Below, piece after piece: positions 43,052 to 51,282 of a DNA stretch of 64,000 nucleotides. Origin of the DNA: JBAZTO01 sp041661865 (GTDB lineage: Bacteria; Planctomycetota; Phycisphaerae; SM23-33). Positions within the stretch are counted from its first letter, which is position 1, and every line of letters starts with the position of its first letter. Made by a program: the position numbers and the translations under genes. The notes beneath the pieces are model-generated. The model was given only the letters and a program-made list of their open reading frames with translations, made no database searches and was not told the origin of the DNA. Where the stretch lies: contig JBAZTO010000001.1 of assembly GCA_041661865.1 (NCBI GenBank), positions 124,001 to 188,000 on the forward strand, given 5' to 3'.

Positions 43052-44383
43052 ATGCTCACCCGCTCCACTTTCAACGCCCTCAAGAAGATCTTCGGCTCTT
43101 CGCTCGACGACGCTGCCCGCGTCGCCTTCGCGAAGGCGAAGCCCGAAGCCCAGCTCGCCCAGCTGCGTGCCGTCGTCCCGGTCGAGGTCGCCGACGATCT
43201 CGCCGTCGCCAGCTTCGTCCTGGTCTTCAACGTGAAGTCCGGCCTGGTCACCGTCGGCACCCCGGCCCACTTCGCCATGCGGACGGCCCTGGGCCTTTCC
43301 GACCCGCTGCCCTGGCACAAGTCCCGTCCGCCCAAGAACGCATGGGACATGCAGGATGGCAACCGCGTGCCGTCGTGGCTCGAGGAGAGCCAGTCCATGG
43401 GGGCCATCGCGCGCACCCTGACCTGGGAAGACCTGCGGGCTGGCCCCGACGTCATCTCCGCTGCGATCCGTGCCTTCTTCAAGATCGGCGGCCTCGAGGA
43501 TCTCAGCGATCCGCGCGCCGTGCAGGCGTCCGACCCGACCATGCGGCTGTTCATCGAGGGCGTCGGCCACTCGCTCATCATCCTGCGCCCCGAGTGGCAT
43601 GATGGCGACGGCAGCCCGCTGAAGGAACTGCCCAAGGGCGCCGACACCCGCTCGCAGGCCGAGATCGACGACGAGCACGATCGCGCCGAGAAGCTGCGCC
43701 GTTCCGAGGAGGCTCGGGAGCGCAACCGCATCCGCCGCGAGAAGGAGCTGGCCGAGTACGGCGCGCTCCGCGGCACCGTGATGACCAAGTTCCGTTCGGA
43801 CGCGACTGCTGGCCTGGCTTCGGACATCGCCAAGAGCGAGTTCGATGCGGTCAGCACGGCCCACGAGGCCCGCGTCATGAAGGACCTGCCTGAGGTCACC
43901 AACGCGATCTTCGATCTGATCAGCGCGTCGGTCGTGATCCCCGAGGGCATCGGCGCCGACGAGGTGGCCGAGATCCGCAAGGAGACCTCGCTGAAGGCCC
44001 TGGCGCTCACCGTCCAGCTGGTGCTGGAGGACGTCAACGATCATCAGCCCGGCTGGCTGCGGCGCCTGGCGAACGGCGACTTCAAGTTCCGCGGTGCCCC
44101 GCTCAAGGGCGAGGCCCGGGCTCCCGGCTACGTCTCCAAGAAGGAGAAGGCCGCGTCCCGCGCGATCTGGCGCATCTACAACGAATACGGCGAGGACGTC
44201 CTGAACTTCGCGCTGTCGACCATCGTCGGCCAGAAGCTCTCCGGCCCGGCCCAGATCGTGAAGATGCCCGACTGGCTGAAGGCCAAGGGCGACGGCGAGA
44301 TCGAGACCGGGGACACCCCCGTCGTCGCGGCCACGCTGCCTCCGCCGCCGCCCCCGCCGGCGACCGTCCCCAGCCTGATCTGA
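43052..44383 (+). CDS. Hypothetical protein of the DNA-metabolism block
   Basis: A 443-aa protein. I use the ATG at 43052 after AGGA; an upstream in-frame start would lie in the previous gene. It contains a charged helix 'RRSEEARERNRIRREKELAEY' near residue 225 and ends in a Pro-rich tail (PPPPPPPATVPSLI). The N-terminal 150 residues are mixed alpha/beta. No catalytic motif is recognised. It lies between an SMC-type ATPase and further small genes, so a DNA-related role is plausible. Confidence 0.7.
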   Translation: MLTRSTFNALKKIFGSSLDDAARVAFAKAKPEAQLAQLRAVVPVEVADDLAVASFVLVFNVKSGLVTVGTPAHFAMRTALGLSDPLPWHKSRPPKNAWDMQDGNRVPSWLEESQSMGAIARTLTWEDLRAGPDVISAAIRAFFKIGGLEDLSDPRAVQASDPTMRLFIEGVGHSLIILRPEWHDGDGSPLKELPKGADTRSQAEIDDEHDRAEKLRRSEEARERNRIRREKELAEYGALRGTVMTKFRSDATAGLASDIAKSEFDAVSTAHEARVMKDLPEVTNAIFDLISASVVIPEGIGADEVAEIRKETSLKALALTVQLVLEDVNDHQPGWLRRLANGDFKFRGAPLKGEARAPGYVSKKEKAASRAIWRIYNEYGEDVLNFALSTIVGQKLSGPAQIVKMPDWLKAKGDGEIETGDTPVVAATLPPPPPPPATVPSLI

Positions 44384-44406
44384 TCTGCTAACCCGAAGGA
44401 CGCGCC

Positions 44407-44742
44407 ATGGCCAAGTACCAGGTCAACGAAGTTCCCGTCGCGACCCTCACCTCGGATCAGATCCGCAGTGAGGCCGCCGATCTCCGCCACCAGATCACCT
44501 GCGTCAGCACCGACATTGCGTCGAAGCGGGCGTGGGCTGATGCCGACGGCAAGATCGAAGGGAACGAGTACAAGGTCTGGATGGCCAAGGCGCGCTCCTT
44601 CTGGGGCAAGCTCCAGAAGCGCTACAGCGAGATTCGGCGCGCTGAGCGAAAGCTCAACCGCGCCGAGTACACCTCGAAGCGCCACGTTTCGCGTGGCGAG
44701 TTTGAGACCCTGAAAAACAACATCACGGAGAAATCGAAGTGA
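44407..44742 (+). CDS. Small basic helical protein
   Basis: A 111-aa protein with AAGGA upstream. It is almost wholly helical and basic, with 'WGKLQKRYSEIRRAERKLNRAEY' near the centre and a Lys-ending C-terminus. Such proteins can be DNA-binding or coiled-coil adaptors. No family is recognised. Confidence 0.65.
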   Translation: MAKYQVNEVPVATLTSDQIRSEAADLRHQITCVSTDIASKRAWADADGKIEGNEYKVWMAKARSFWGKLQKRYSEIRRAERKLNRAEYTSKRHVSRGEFETLKNNITEKSK

Positions 44743-45155
44743 CCAGCCCCATCGACGTCGAACTTCCCACGGACCTCGACCAGCAGATCGAAGCCGCCCT
44801 CGAAACCCTGCGCGGCTACCTCCTCAACCCTGACCCGGACCCGAAGCAGAAGCCCATCGGCATCGCGCTGTCGATCTTCGCGCAGCTGCTGACCAAGGTG
44901 AACCCGGCCGGCGCCGCGCTGGCCGAAGCTGGCATCCTCATCCAGGCCTGCGCGCTCAACTCGGTCATCTACCAGCTCAGCGACGTCACGCCGGGCGAGT
45001 GGTTCCAGGAATGCACTACGGACCTCAAGCGCGCTCTCGTCGCGATCGGACTGCTGTCGATCTACGTCAAGAAGCTCGATGCCAGTGAGGCTGACGCCCC
45101 GTCGCCCAAAGCGGTGGACCCCAATGCTCAGCCCAACGCTGCTCCGGCTCAGTAA
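44739..45155 (+). CDS. Hypothetical helical protein
   Basis: A 138-aa protein starting with GTG and overlapping the previous stop. It is helical with moderately hydrophobic stretches (IGIALSIFAQLLTKVNPAGAAL, read in part) and a disordered Ala/Pro C-terminus. The helices are too short and polar for confident membrane segments. Function unknown. Confidence 0.65.
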   Translation: MTSPIDVELPTDLDQQIEAALETLRGYLLNPDPDPKQKPIGIALSIFAQLLTKVNPAGAALAEAGILIQACALNSVIYQLSDVTPGEWFQECTTDLKRALVAIGLLSIYVKKLDASEADAPSPKAVDPNAQPNAAPAQ

Positions 45156-45480
45156 AGCCCCGCTGCGGGGTGAGAGTCCGTTCCATCTGACGATCCCCGA
45201 GCAGCTGCTCCAGGCCTACAAGAACATCCCATTCCAGCCCGTCGTAACGATGGGTCGCTCTGTCGGGAAGTCGATCTGTCATGTCGGCTCGCCGAAGAAC
45301 GAACGGCGTGTGGCCATGAACCCCATCCTGGGTGCGCCGTACGGCATGGAGCACCAGCCTGTCATCATCGGCTGCGACTACGCGAGCATCGAGGAACGTT
45401 TCTACGCTGCGATGCTCGTCTACGGGGACAACCTTGTTCCCCTGGGAGCGAACCGTGGCGGCGACGGCTTCCTGGCATAA
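45124..45480 (+). CDS. Hypothetical protein
   Basis: A 118-aa frame. I take the ATG at 45124, which overlaps the previous gene by 32 nt; a later start is possible. It contains 'QPVIIGCDYASIEERFYAAML'. It overlaps the next gene by 26 nt. No family is recognised, and the long overlaps at both ends lower confidence in its exact borders. Confidence 0.5.
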   Translation: MLSPTLLRLSKAPLRGESPFHLTIPEQLLQAYKNIPFQPVVTMGRSVGKSICHVGSPKNERRVAMNPILGAPYGMEHQPVIIGCDYASIEERFYAAMLVYGDNLVPLGANRGGDGFLA

Positions 45481-45748
45481 CACCAGGCGCGTCAACTGCC
45501 GCAAGGAGCCCTACGACATTCTAATCGGGCGGCCCTCTATCTTCGGCAATCCATGGGCAGTGGGCTGGTCCTGCGATCGGCCTACTGCCATCGCCAACTA
45601 CCGTCGGTGGATTCTGACTCAGCCACGCCTGCTCGCTCTGCTGCCACAGCTGGTGGGCAAGCGGCTCGGCTGCTACTGCCGGGACAATCAGCCATGTCAC
45701 GGTGACGTCCTGATCGAACTCATCAACCTCATGGAGCACAAACCGTGA
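45455..45748 (+). CDS. DUF4326 domain protein
   Basis: A 97-aa protein. I choose the GTG at 45455 because GGGAG lies 6 nt before it. The protein matches the DUF4326 pattern in order: 'VNCRKEPYDILIGRPSIFGNP', read from residue 13, then 'LVGKRLGCYCRDNQPCHGDVL'. The conserved Cys/His set at the C-terminus suggests a metal site. The family is common in phages and has no known function. Confidence 0.75.
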   Translation: MAATASWHNTRRVNCRKEPYDILIGRPSIFGNPWAVGWSCDRPTAIANYRRWILTQPRLLALLPQLVGKRLGCYCRDNQPCHGDVLIELINLMEHKP

Positions 45749-45855
45749 AGAAGAAGACCAAGAAGCGGAAGTTCGTCTACTGCGGAATGACCCGTGGGGT
45801 GACGAGCTACAAGCTCACCAACCTCGTCTCGCTTCCGAGACAGACGCCGGCATGA
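45745..45855 (+). CDS. Very small basic protein
   Basis: A 36-aa protein beginning with GTG (GTGA overlap with the previous stop) and ending in an ATGA overlap with the next gene. The N-terminus is strongly basic (KKKTKKRKF). Coupling on both sides supports it as a real gene. Confidence 0.5.
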   Translation: MKKKTKKRKFVYCGMTRGVTSYKLTNLVSLPRQTPA

Positions 45856-45995
45856 CCAAACTCGAGATCAAAGAAGCGACCCGCGACGAGCTGGTTGCAT
45901 ACCTCGAATCATGGGGCTTCCAGTGCTACGAACACGAGACCCTCGGAGAGCTGCGTGCTGCAGCGCTCGAGAACTGGAAAACGGAGAGATCATGA
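45852..45995 (+). CDS. Very small helical protein
   Basis: A 47-aa acidic helical protein with ATGA overlaps at both ends. It contains 'EATRDELVAYLESWGF', which could be a SAP- or HeH-like helix-loop-helix fragment. This is too short to classify. Confidence 0.5.
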   Translation: MTKLEIKEATRDELVAYLESWGFQCYEHETLGELRAAALENWKTERS

Positions 45996-46213
45996 GCCAC
46001 CTGGATGACCGACTGAAGAAAGCAAAATGCCAGTGCGGTGCGAGGGCTGAGAAGGAGATTCTCCTTCAAGGCGGCGAGGGTCTCACCTTCGTCTACCTGT
46101 GCGCCCCCTGCCTGGCCAAGGTCTACGCACACGCAGCAGCTATCCTGAAGCTGACTGGCGCAACCAAGTACGCCCTGGCGCCATGCCTGCGACCGGATGA
46201 GGACGGACCTTGA
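45992..46213 (+). CDS. Small putative zinc-binding protein
   Basis: A 73-aa protein with a CQCG pair at residues 13-16 and CAPC at about 37-40, suggesting a zinc ribbon. It has ATGA coupling upstream and a TTGA overlap downstream. Function unknown. Confidence 0.6.
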   Translation: MSHLDDRLKKAKCQCGARAEKEILLQGGEGLTFVYLCAPCLAKVYAHAAAILKLTGATKYALAPCLRPDEDGP

Positions 46214-46515
46214 GACCCAACATTCTCGACCACCGCGGTTCTGATCCATATGAAATCCGTGGTAAGAACGACCTGCTGTTGAACCCGTGCGAATATAGCG
46301 TTCGATACATGACGGATTCCGGGGTCACCTTCCAGGCCACCGATTGCCGTCTGCCCGTCGTCTACATCTACAACTCCCCGGAGTACCGTCACGAGTTCGC
46401 TCTCGCTGTCGCGGACTTCTTCATGATGTTCCGCTCCCGCATCTGGCCACACTTGAATGGTTTCCCCGGTTTTGCCAACTGTGAACTCCGTGAAATGAAA
46501 GGTGACCCACCGTGA
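46210..46515 (+). CDS. Hypothetical protein
   Basis: A 101-aa protein that appears to use TTG as start, overlapping the previous stop (TTGA). It is mixed alpha/beta with 'LPVVYIYNSPEYRHEFALAV' in the middle. It is coupled to the DNA ligase gene (GTGA). Function unknown. Confidence 0.6.
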   Translation: MRPNILDHRGSDPYEIRGKNDLLLNPCEYSVRYMTDSGVTFQATDCRLPVVYIYNSPEYRHEFALAVADFFMMFRSRIWPHLNGFPGFANCELREMKGDPP

Positions 46516-47825
46516 TCGAACTCCCAACGCTTTTCTGCCGCACCCGTGACGGCAAGATCAACCAATGGCGCGTGTTCACCCGAGACGACGTCGTCGTCAC
46601 CGAGTACGGCCGCATGGGTGGCAAGCAGAATCAGCACCAGGACCGTGTTCGCTCGATGAACGTCGGCAAGGCCAACGAGCGCCTTGGCGCCGTGCAGGCT
46701 GAGGCCGAGGCCCAGTCCGCCTGGGAGAAGAAGAAGCGCGAAGGCTACTTCCCCACCGTCCAGGAGGCACAGGACATCATCGTCCTCCTGCCGATGCTGG
46801 CGAAGCCGCTCGAGCATGAGGTCAAGCGCAAGGCCGGCCGCGTGAAGGTGAAGCTGACCGTCGGCTACCCGGCCGACCTCCAACCCAAGCTCAACGGTCT
46901 ACGAGGTCTCTCGATCTACACTGCACCCACTGCGCTGATGACCTGGGTCAGCGACCCGTTCAAGCCGAGCCGCCTCATCATCCGCAGCCGCGAAGGCGAG
47001 GACTGGACGAACCTCCGGCACATCGAGGAAGACCTGAAGCACATCATCTCGCCTGGTGAGATGGCTGACGGCGAGGTCTATCTGCACGGCGTGCCGCTGC
47101 AGATCCTGAACTCGTTGATCAAGCGCGAGCAGGAGCAGACGACCATGCTCCAGTACCACATCTATGATCTGCCGGCCTTCGATGGGCGGTATGACCATTC
47201 GTGGGAGTCGCGCGGCCGGCACCTGCGGGAGCGGTACTTCCGCTATGTCCTCACCAAGGCCGCTGGCCTCGCGATGACCTTCACCGATGTCGAGCTGGCC
47301 TACGGCGGGCACGCCCCGGGCTCGCAAGCTGAACTGCTCATCCAGAGCCTGCCGCTGCAGCTCGTCCCAACCTTCCGGGTCGATGATGAAGCCGAGGCCC
47401 GCGAGCGGCAGAAGAAGTTCATTCTGCAGGGCTTCGAGGGCGCCATCATCCGGCAGCTCGATCGCCCGTACGAGTTCAACGATCGCGGCGACGGCATCAT
47501 CAAGCTGAAGGATTTCCAGGATGCCAACTTTGAGATCATCGACGTCCTCGGCCGCGAACTGCTGAAGGGTGAAGTCTCGACGTGGATCGTCGACAAGTTC
47601 GTCTTCAAGAACAACCTCAACGACCGGACCTTCGAGGCCGTGCCGATCGGGGCGATGGAGCAGCGCGCCGCCTGGTGGCAGGAGCGTGAGAATCTGCTGG
47701 GCAAGTTCGGCACCGTTCGGTTCCTCGAGCGGTCGGTCGACCTGCTGCCGCAGGGCAATCCGGTGATGATCGCGCTGCGCCTCGACGAGGACAAGGGGGA
47801 GGAAGAGCAGAACCCCTGGGCTTGA
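46512..47825 (+). CDS. ATP-dependent DNA ligase with N-terminal WGR domain
   Basis: A 437-aa protein with GTG start. Residues about 8-70 read like a WGR domain (WRVFTRDDVVVTEYGRMGGKQ), a nucleic-acid-binding fold. The nucleotidyltransferase domain has motif I 'QPKLNGLRG' with adenylated Lys126, 'EMADGEVYLHG' (motif III), 'EGAIIR' (motif IV) and 'IIKLKDF' (motif V). An OB-fold-like C-terminus follows. Motif I has Asn in place of the usual Asp (KxDG), as in some phage ligases. It seals nicks during phage DNA replication or repair. Confidence 0.9.
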   Translation: MIELPTLFCRTRDGKINQWRVFTRDDVVVTEYGRMGGKQNQHQDRVRSMNVGKANERLGAVQAEAEAQSAWEKKKREGYFPTVQEAQDIIVLLPMLAKPLEHEVKRKAGRVKVKLTVGYPADLQPKLNGLRGLSIYTAPTALMTWVSDPFKPSRLIIRSREGEDWTNLRHIEEDLKHIISPGEMADGEVYLHGVPLQILNSLIKREQEQTTMLQYHIYDLPAFDGRYDHSWESRGRHLRERYFRYVLTKAAGLAMTFTDVELAYGGHAPGSQAELLIQSLPLQLVPTFRVDDEAEARERQKKFILQGFEGAIIRQLDRPYEFNDRGDGIIKLKDFQDANFEIIDVLGRELLKGEVSTWIVDKFVFKNNLNDRTFEAVPIGAMEQRAAWWQERENLLGKFGTVRFLERSVDLLPQGNPVMIALRLDEDKGEEEQNPWA

Positions 47826-47929
47826 CAAGGCCTAATACTAGCCCACTGTGTGCTCCTATCACCAAGCCTGACCCGCGAGGGCCAGCGATACCCCAGGCAA
47901 CCGTCCTGGTTTTACGATAGGAGCATCCG
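47826..47929 (+). promoter_or_regulatory. Leader region with possible promoter and ribosome-binding site
   Basis: This 104-nt gap follows the ligase stop. TTGACA occurs at 47822-47827, but the sequence 16-17 nt on (CACTGT) is a poor -10 box. A TACGAT at 47913-47918 lies 11 nt before the next ATG and is followed by AGGAG. It holds no other gene. Confidence 0.35.
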
Positions 47930-48019
47930 ATGCCTGCCAAGGTCACCAAGTCCCGCAAGGCCAAGAAACCCTCCAAGAAGCCCGTGGCGAAGAAAGCCCG
48001 CCGCGCCAGCAAGGCCTGA
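47930..48019 (+). CDS. 29-residue Lys/Arg/Ala peptide
   Basis: A 29-aa frame with AGGAG 6-7 nt before its ATG. Half the residues are Lys or Arg (MPAKVTKSRKAKKPSKK at the start), like a histone-tail or nucleic-acid-condensing peptide. The strong ribosome-binding site supports expression. It sits alone between the ligase and a winged-helix gene. Confidence 0.55.
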   Translation: MPAKVTKSRKAKKPSKKPVAKKARRASKA

Positions 48020-48029
48020 ACGGACCTAT

Positions 48030-48413
48030 ATGATCGGGCCACTGCAGCAGCGCTTGCTGCGGATGATGGAGTTCGGCAAGGGGGTCACAGCGGCGGACCT
48101 CCACAAGACGCTCATCCGCGACATGGGGGACAAGAGCCCGTCGTACTCGACGGTGCTCTCCGTTCTCCGTAACCTCGCGAAGCGGCGGCCCGATCTCCTC
48201 GTCTCTGAGAAGATCAAGCAACAGCTCGTGTTCACCATGCAGGTGCCGCTCGTGCGGGTGCTGGAGAACGAGCTGCACCAGTTCGTCGGCGGCCTGAACT
48301 GGACGGGCAGCAGCACTGCCTTCCTGCAGGCCGTCAGCCGGATGCCTCGTCTCCCGGCCGGAATCCAAGCAGCCATCAGTAAGGAGATTGACAGCCATGA
48401 AGCTGCGCCCTGA
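48030..48413 (+). CDS. Winged-helix protein, BlaI/MecI-like
   Basis: A 127-aa protein. Residues 5-60 follow the winged-helix layout of BlaI/MecI-type repressors: 'LQQRLLRMMEFGKGVTAADLH', read in part, then 'SYSTVLSVLRNLAKRRPDLL'. The C-terminus is helical and might dimerise. No transcription-factor target is evident. It is a candidate phage regulator, though a structural winged helix is possible. Confidence 0.65.
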   Translation: MIGPLQQRLLRMMEFGKGVTAADLHKTLIRDMGDKSPSYSTVLSVLRNLAKRRPDLLVSEKIKQQLVFTMQVPLVRVLENELHQFVGGLNWTGSSTAFLQAVSRMPRLPAGIQAAISKEIDSHEAAP

Positions 48414-48693
48414 AGCTGTCGAAGCCGCGGTCATCGAATCGTGGAAGCACATGAAGAGGGACGACCCGGTGTGGGAGTTCAACCTCACGGCCAAGCGATT
48501 CCCAGAAGCCGTCGACGCCCACCGTACCATGGTGACGGCGATGCTGGAAACGGGTTGCGATCCGTACAAGGCAGTCCTGCGCGCCACCGGCGGGAAGATG
48601 GGCTTCGACGATCTCTGGGACTCAGGCAAGAAATGGAACAAGGCACTCGCCGACTACCTCAAAGCCTGGGCTGTGAAGCACGGCCTGACCTGA
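48397..48693 (+). CDS. Hypothetical helical protein
   Basis: A 98-aa protein. AAGGAG lies 10 nt before the ATG at 48397; an upstream TTG is too close to it. It is entirely helical, with 'RTMVTAMLETGCDPYKAVLRATGG' in the middle. It overlaps the winged-helix gene by 17 nt. The stop is followed by an intrinsic terminator. Function unknown. Confidence 0.65.
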   Translation: MKLRPEAVEAAVIESWKHMKRDDPVWEFNLTAKRFPEAVDAHRTMVTAMLETGCDPYKAVLRATGGKMGFDDLWDSGKKWNKALADYLKAWAVKHGLT

Positions 48694-48718
48694 TCGGTCG
48701 ACCAGTCGAACAAGCACG

Positions 48719-48750
48719 ACACCTCGGCACCCGCCGAGGTGTTTGCGTTT
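48719..48750 (+). terminator. Intrinsic terminator before the helicase
   Basis: ACACCTCGGC (48719-48728), loop ACCC, and GCCGAGGTGT (48733-48742) form a perfect 10-bp stem followed by TTGCGTTT. It ends the ligase-region unit. The helicase gene then starts 12 nt on with a good Shine-Dalgarno sequence. Confidence 0.75.
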
Positions 48751-48761
48751 CGGAAGGAAAC

Positions 48762-50510
48762 ATGATCCCATCCAAGTACCAGCAGGCGGTGCTGGATGCT
48801 GTGGCCCACGACACCTACAACCTCATGGTTCGGGCTGTCGCCGGCTCCGGCAAGACCGCCACGCTCAAGATGATCTGCGAGCTTGTCGCGGCCACGTCGC
48901 ACATGATCTCGATCATCGCGCTCGCCTTCAACAAGGAGATCGCGAACACCTTGGGAGCGAAGCTCCCACCGGCCGTGAAGTCAACGACGATGCACAGCCA
49001 TGGGCTGAACATCATCCGCGACAACTGGACGCTGAAGGTCGGCGTGGACTCCCACGGCGCCAAGCAGCGCAAGGTGATGGAAGATATGTTCGGGAAGACC
49101 CGGCAGCAGACCTCGCTGATGAAGGAGTACATCCCGGCCCTGCTGGATCTGATCAGCAAGGTTCGCGGCACCCACACCGACCCGGGCGACTGGGCTGAGA
49201 TCGAAGCCACCGCGGTCGAATACGACGTGGATCTGCAGACGCTGTTCGCAGCGAAAGATCCCATCCACATCACAGAGGACGTGAAGATCGCCTGTGAGAA
49301 GCTGCGGGCGAACAAGGATCAGATCGACTTCGACGACATGCTCGATCTCGTTGTCCACTACCGGCTCAAGGGCCGGCACGACTACGATCTGGTGCTGGTT
49401 GACGAGAGCCAGGACCTGAACCGGCTGCAGGCCGAGTTCGTCGCCCTCATGCTCGAGGGCCGGCCGGTGATCAACACCTTCGACGCGCTCGACGCTCTGT
49501 TGGGCAACGTGACGCCGAAGGCCGACGTAGCGAAGCTGAACCGCCCGACGAAGAACCGCGTGGTCCTCGTCGGCGACGAGCGGCAGGCCATCTACAAGTT
49601 CCGCGGCGCCGACGCCCAGTCGATGGAGAACCTGGCTGAGAAGTTCCAGGTCACCCGGCTGCCGCTGTCGATCAGCTACCGCTGCCCGGTGGCGGTGGTT
49701 AACCTGGCCCAGACCATCATCGGTCCCAACATCGAACCATCCGAGACGGCGAAGCAGGGGACGGTCACCTTCAACAAGGAAGGCGATCTGCCTGCGCTGC
49801 TGGCTAGCCTGCAGAACGGCGACATGGTGATGAGCCGCACCAATGCGCCCCTGATGGGCGCGGCGCTGAAGTGCCTGCGTACCGGCAAGCGCGTGACCAT
49901 CCGTGGTCGCGCCGACTTCGGCACGGGGCTGACCAAGCTGGTGCATGCGGTGCAGGACCGGGCGAGCAACGGCTCGATGCCGGCCTTCCTGACGGCTCTC
50001 AGCGAGTACATCGGGAAGCAGATCGAAAAGGCCATCGACGACAACAAGACCAACCAGGCGACGCTGTGGGGTGATAAGCACTCCTGCCTGTGCGAACTCG
50101 CGCAGGACATGGACTCGCCCGACGAGCTGGCTGGATTCCTGACCCGGGTGTTCAAGGACGATTCCAACGACGGCGTGATCTTTTCCTCAATCCACCGGGC
50201 CAAGGGCCTCGAGGCGAACCACGCGATCATCCTGCAACCCGAGAAGCTGCCGCACCCGATGGCCTATCGCTCGAATAATGTCGAATCGGCCCTTTCGCAA
50301 GAACGTAATCTGGCCTACGTCGCTGTGACGCGAGCCATGGACCGGCTGACGTTGCAGCCTCTGCCGGATGCGCGGAACAGCCCGTTCCCGCTCCTGCAGG
50401 ACATGTTCGACGACGCTGCCAAGCGCCGTGAGAAACGTGGGTTCAAGTCCAAGTCGCCCTACGGCGATTTCATCTCGTCGGATGTCGCCTTGCGCGCCAT
50501 CGACTTCTGA
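48762..50510 (+). CDS. UvrD/Rep-family SF1 DNA helicase
   Basis: A 582-aa protein with GGAAGGA before its ATG. Motifs in order: Walker A 'AVAGSGKTAT' near residue 25-34, Walker B 'LVLVDESQDLN' near 210, 'VGDERQAIYKFRGAD' (motif III) near 270, 'SSIHRAKGLEA' (motif V) near 470, and 'NLAYVAVTRAMDRLTL' (motif VI) near 515. The protein is shorter than UvrD (about 720 aa). It is a 3'-5' translocating helicase, probably in replication, recombination or repair together with the ligase and the SMC-type ATPase. Confidence 0.93.
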   Translation: MIPSKYQQAVLDAVAHDTYNLMVRAVAGSGKTATLKMICELVAATSHMISIIALAFNKEIANTLGAKLPPAVKSTTMHSHGLNIIRDNWTLKVGVDSHGAKQRKVMEDMFGKTRQQTSLMKEYIPALLDLISKVRGTHTDPGDWAEIEATAVEYDVDLQTLFAAKDPIHITEDVKIACEKLRANKDQIDFDDMLDLVVHYRLKGRHDYDLVLVDESQDLNRLQAEFVALMLEGRPVINTFDALDALLGNVTPKADVAKLNRPTKNRVVLVGDERQAIYKFRGADAQSMENLAEKFQVTRLPLSISYRCPVAVVNLAQTIIGPNIEPSETAKQGTVTFNKEGDLPALLASLQNGDMVMSRTNAPLMGAALKCLRTGKRVTIRGRADFGTGLTKLVHAVQDRASNGSMPAFLTALSEYIGKQIEKAIDDNKTNQATLWGDKHSCLCELAQDMDSPDELAGFLTRVFKDDSNDGVIFSSIHRAKGLEANHAIILQPEKLPHPMAYRSNNVESALSQERNLAYVAVTRAMDRLTLQPLPDARNSPFPLLQDMFDDAAKRREKRGFKSKSPYGDFISSDVALRAIDF

Positions 50511-50521
50511 AAGGTAACAAC

Positions 50522-51097
50522 ATGGCGATCGAATATGGAATGGGCAACCTGAGCACGGACGAAAAGGTCCGTGGCTCGTGGGTTCAGCTGTACCAGCAGC
50601 TGTCGGACCAGGAGAAGGAATACTTCCATTCTGCGCTGCCGCCGCTGCTGATGGCCGCGGGCATCACCCACATCTCGGAAGCGACCATCCCGCACATCCT
50701 GGCTCGCTTGGATCTGCTGGACGTCGGCCGGGACACCACCAACCGCGGGGACCTCGAAACCCTGCACATCCTCGCGGTGCATGGGAAGGAAGCCGCGGAG
50801 AAGTACGCCCGTGCCCGCGTGGCCGCGGTGGAGATGCTCCGGGCTAATCTGCCACCCGGTTTCGAACCCGATGCGGCTCACCTGCTGCGTCGCTTCATTG
50901 GCATGACCACCAACATCGCCACGGAGTCCAGTTCCGAGTTCCTCTCGTCGCTGACCCGGAAGTGGTTCAACCCCTTCCCCAAGCTGACCAAGGCCGAGAG
51001 CATGAAGGAGGACAAGGATTTCCGGTCCTTCTCCAAGGCCATCGCCACGGGAGAGGCCCCGCATCCGGTATTGAAGGGCGAGGTGGCGGTATCGTGA
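50522..51097 (+). CDS. Hypothetical helical protein
   Basis: A 191-aa helical protein directly after the helicase, with AAAGG before the ATG. It contains 'DQEKEYFHSALPPLLMAAGI' and 'LETLHILAVHGKEAAEKYARA'. No family is recognised. It opens the long run of small coupled genes. Confidence 0.65.
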   Translation: MAIEYGMGNLSTDEKVRGSWVQLYQQLSDQEKEYFHSALPPLLMAAGITHISEATIPHILARLDLLDVGRDTTNRGDLETLHILAVHGKEAAEKYARARVAAVEMLRANLPPGFEPDAAHLLRRFIGMTTNIATESSSEFLSSLTRKWFNPFPKLTKAESMKEDKDFRSFSKAIATGEAPHPVLKGEVAVS

Positions 51098-51282
51098 TGG
51101 CTGCTCCGGCGCTCGACCCGCTGATCGAGTTCCTCCGGGACAGCAACGGGCACGAGACGCTGACGTTCGAGACGGCAGCGAAGGCGACAGAAGCCGCACG
51201 GCTGATGCGCCTTCGCCATCCAGGCGTCAGCATCGAAGCACGTTTCGAGAAAGTGTTCATCAAAGTGAGGGAACACGCATGA
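51097..51282 (+). CDS. Small hypothetical protein
   Basis: A 61-aa protein whose ATG overlaps the previous stop by one base. It is alpha/beta with 'LTFETAAKATEAARLMRLRHPG'-like helix content (read in part) and 'VSIEARFEKVFIKV' strands. It has ATGA coupling to the next gene. Function unknown. Confidence 0.6.
   Translation: MAAPALDPLIEFLRDSNGHETLTFETAAKATEAARLMRLRHPGVSIEARFEKVFIKVREHA

Noticed and set aside
47822..47849. TTGACA near the ligase stop as a strong sigma-70 promoter
   Set aside because: The sequence 16-17 nt downstream is CACTGT, a poor -10, and the distance to the next start is over 80 nt; listed only as a possible regulatory region.
48388..48396. TTG start 9 nt upstream of the gene at 48397
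   Set aside because: The AAGGAG ribosome-binding site would be only one base from it; the ATG at 48397 has workable spacing.
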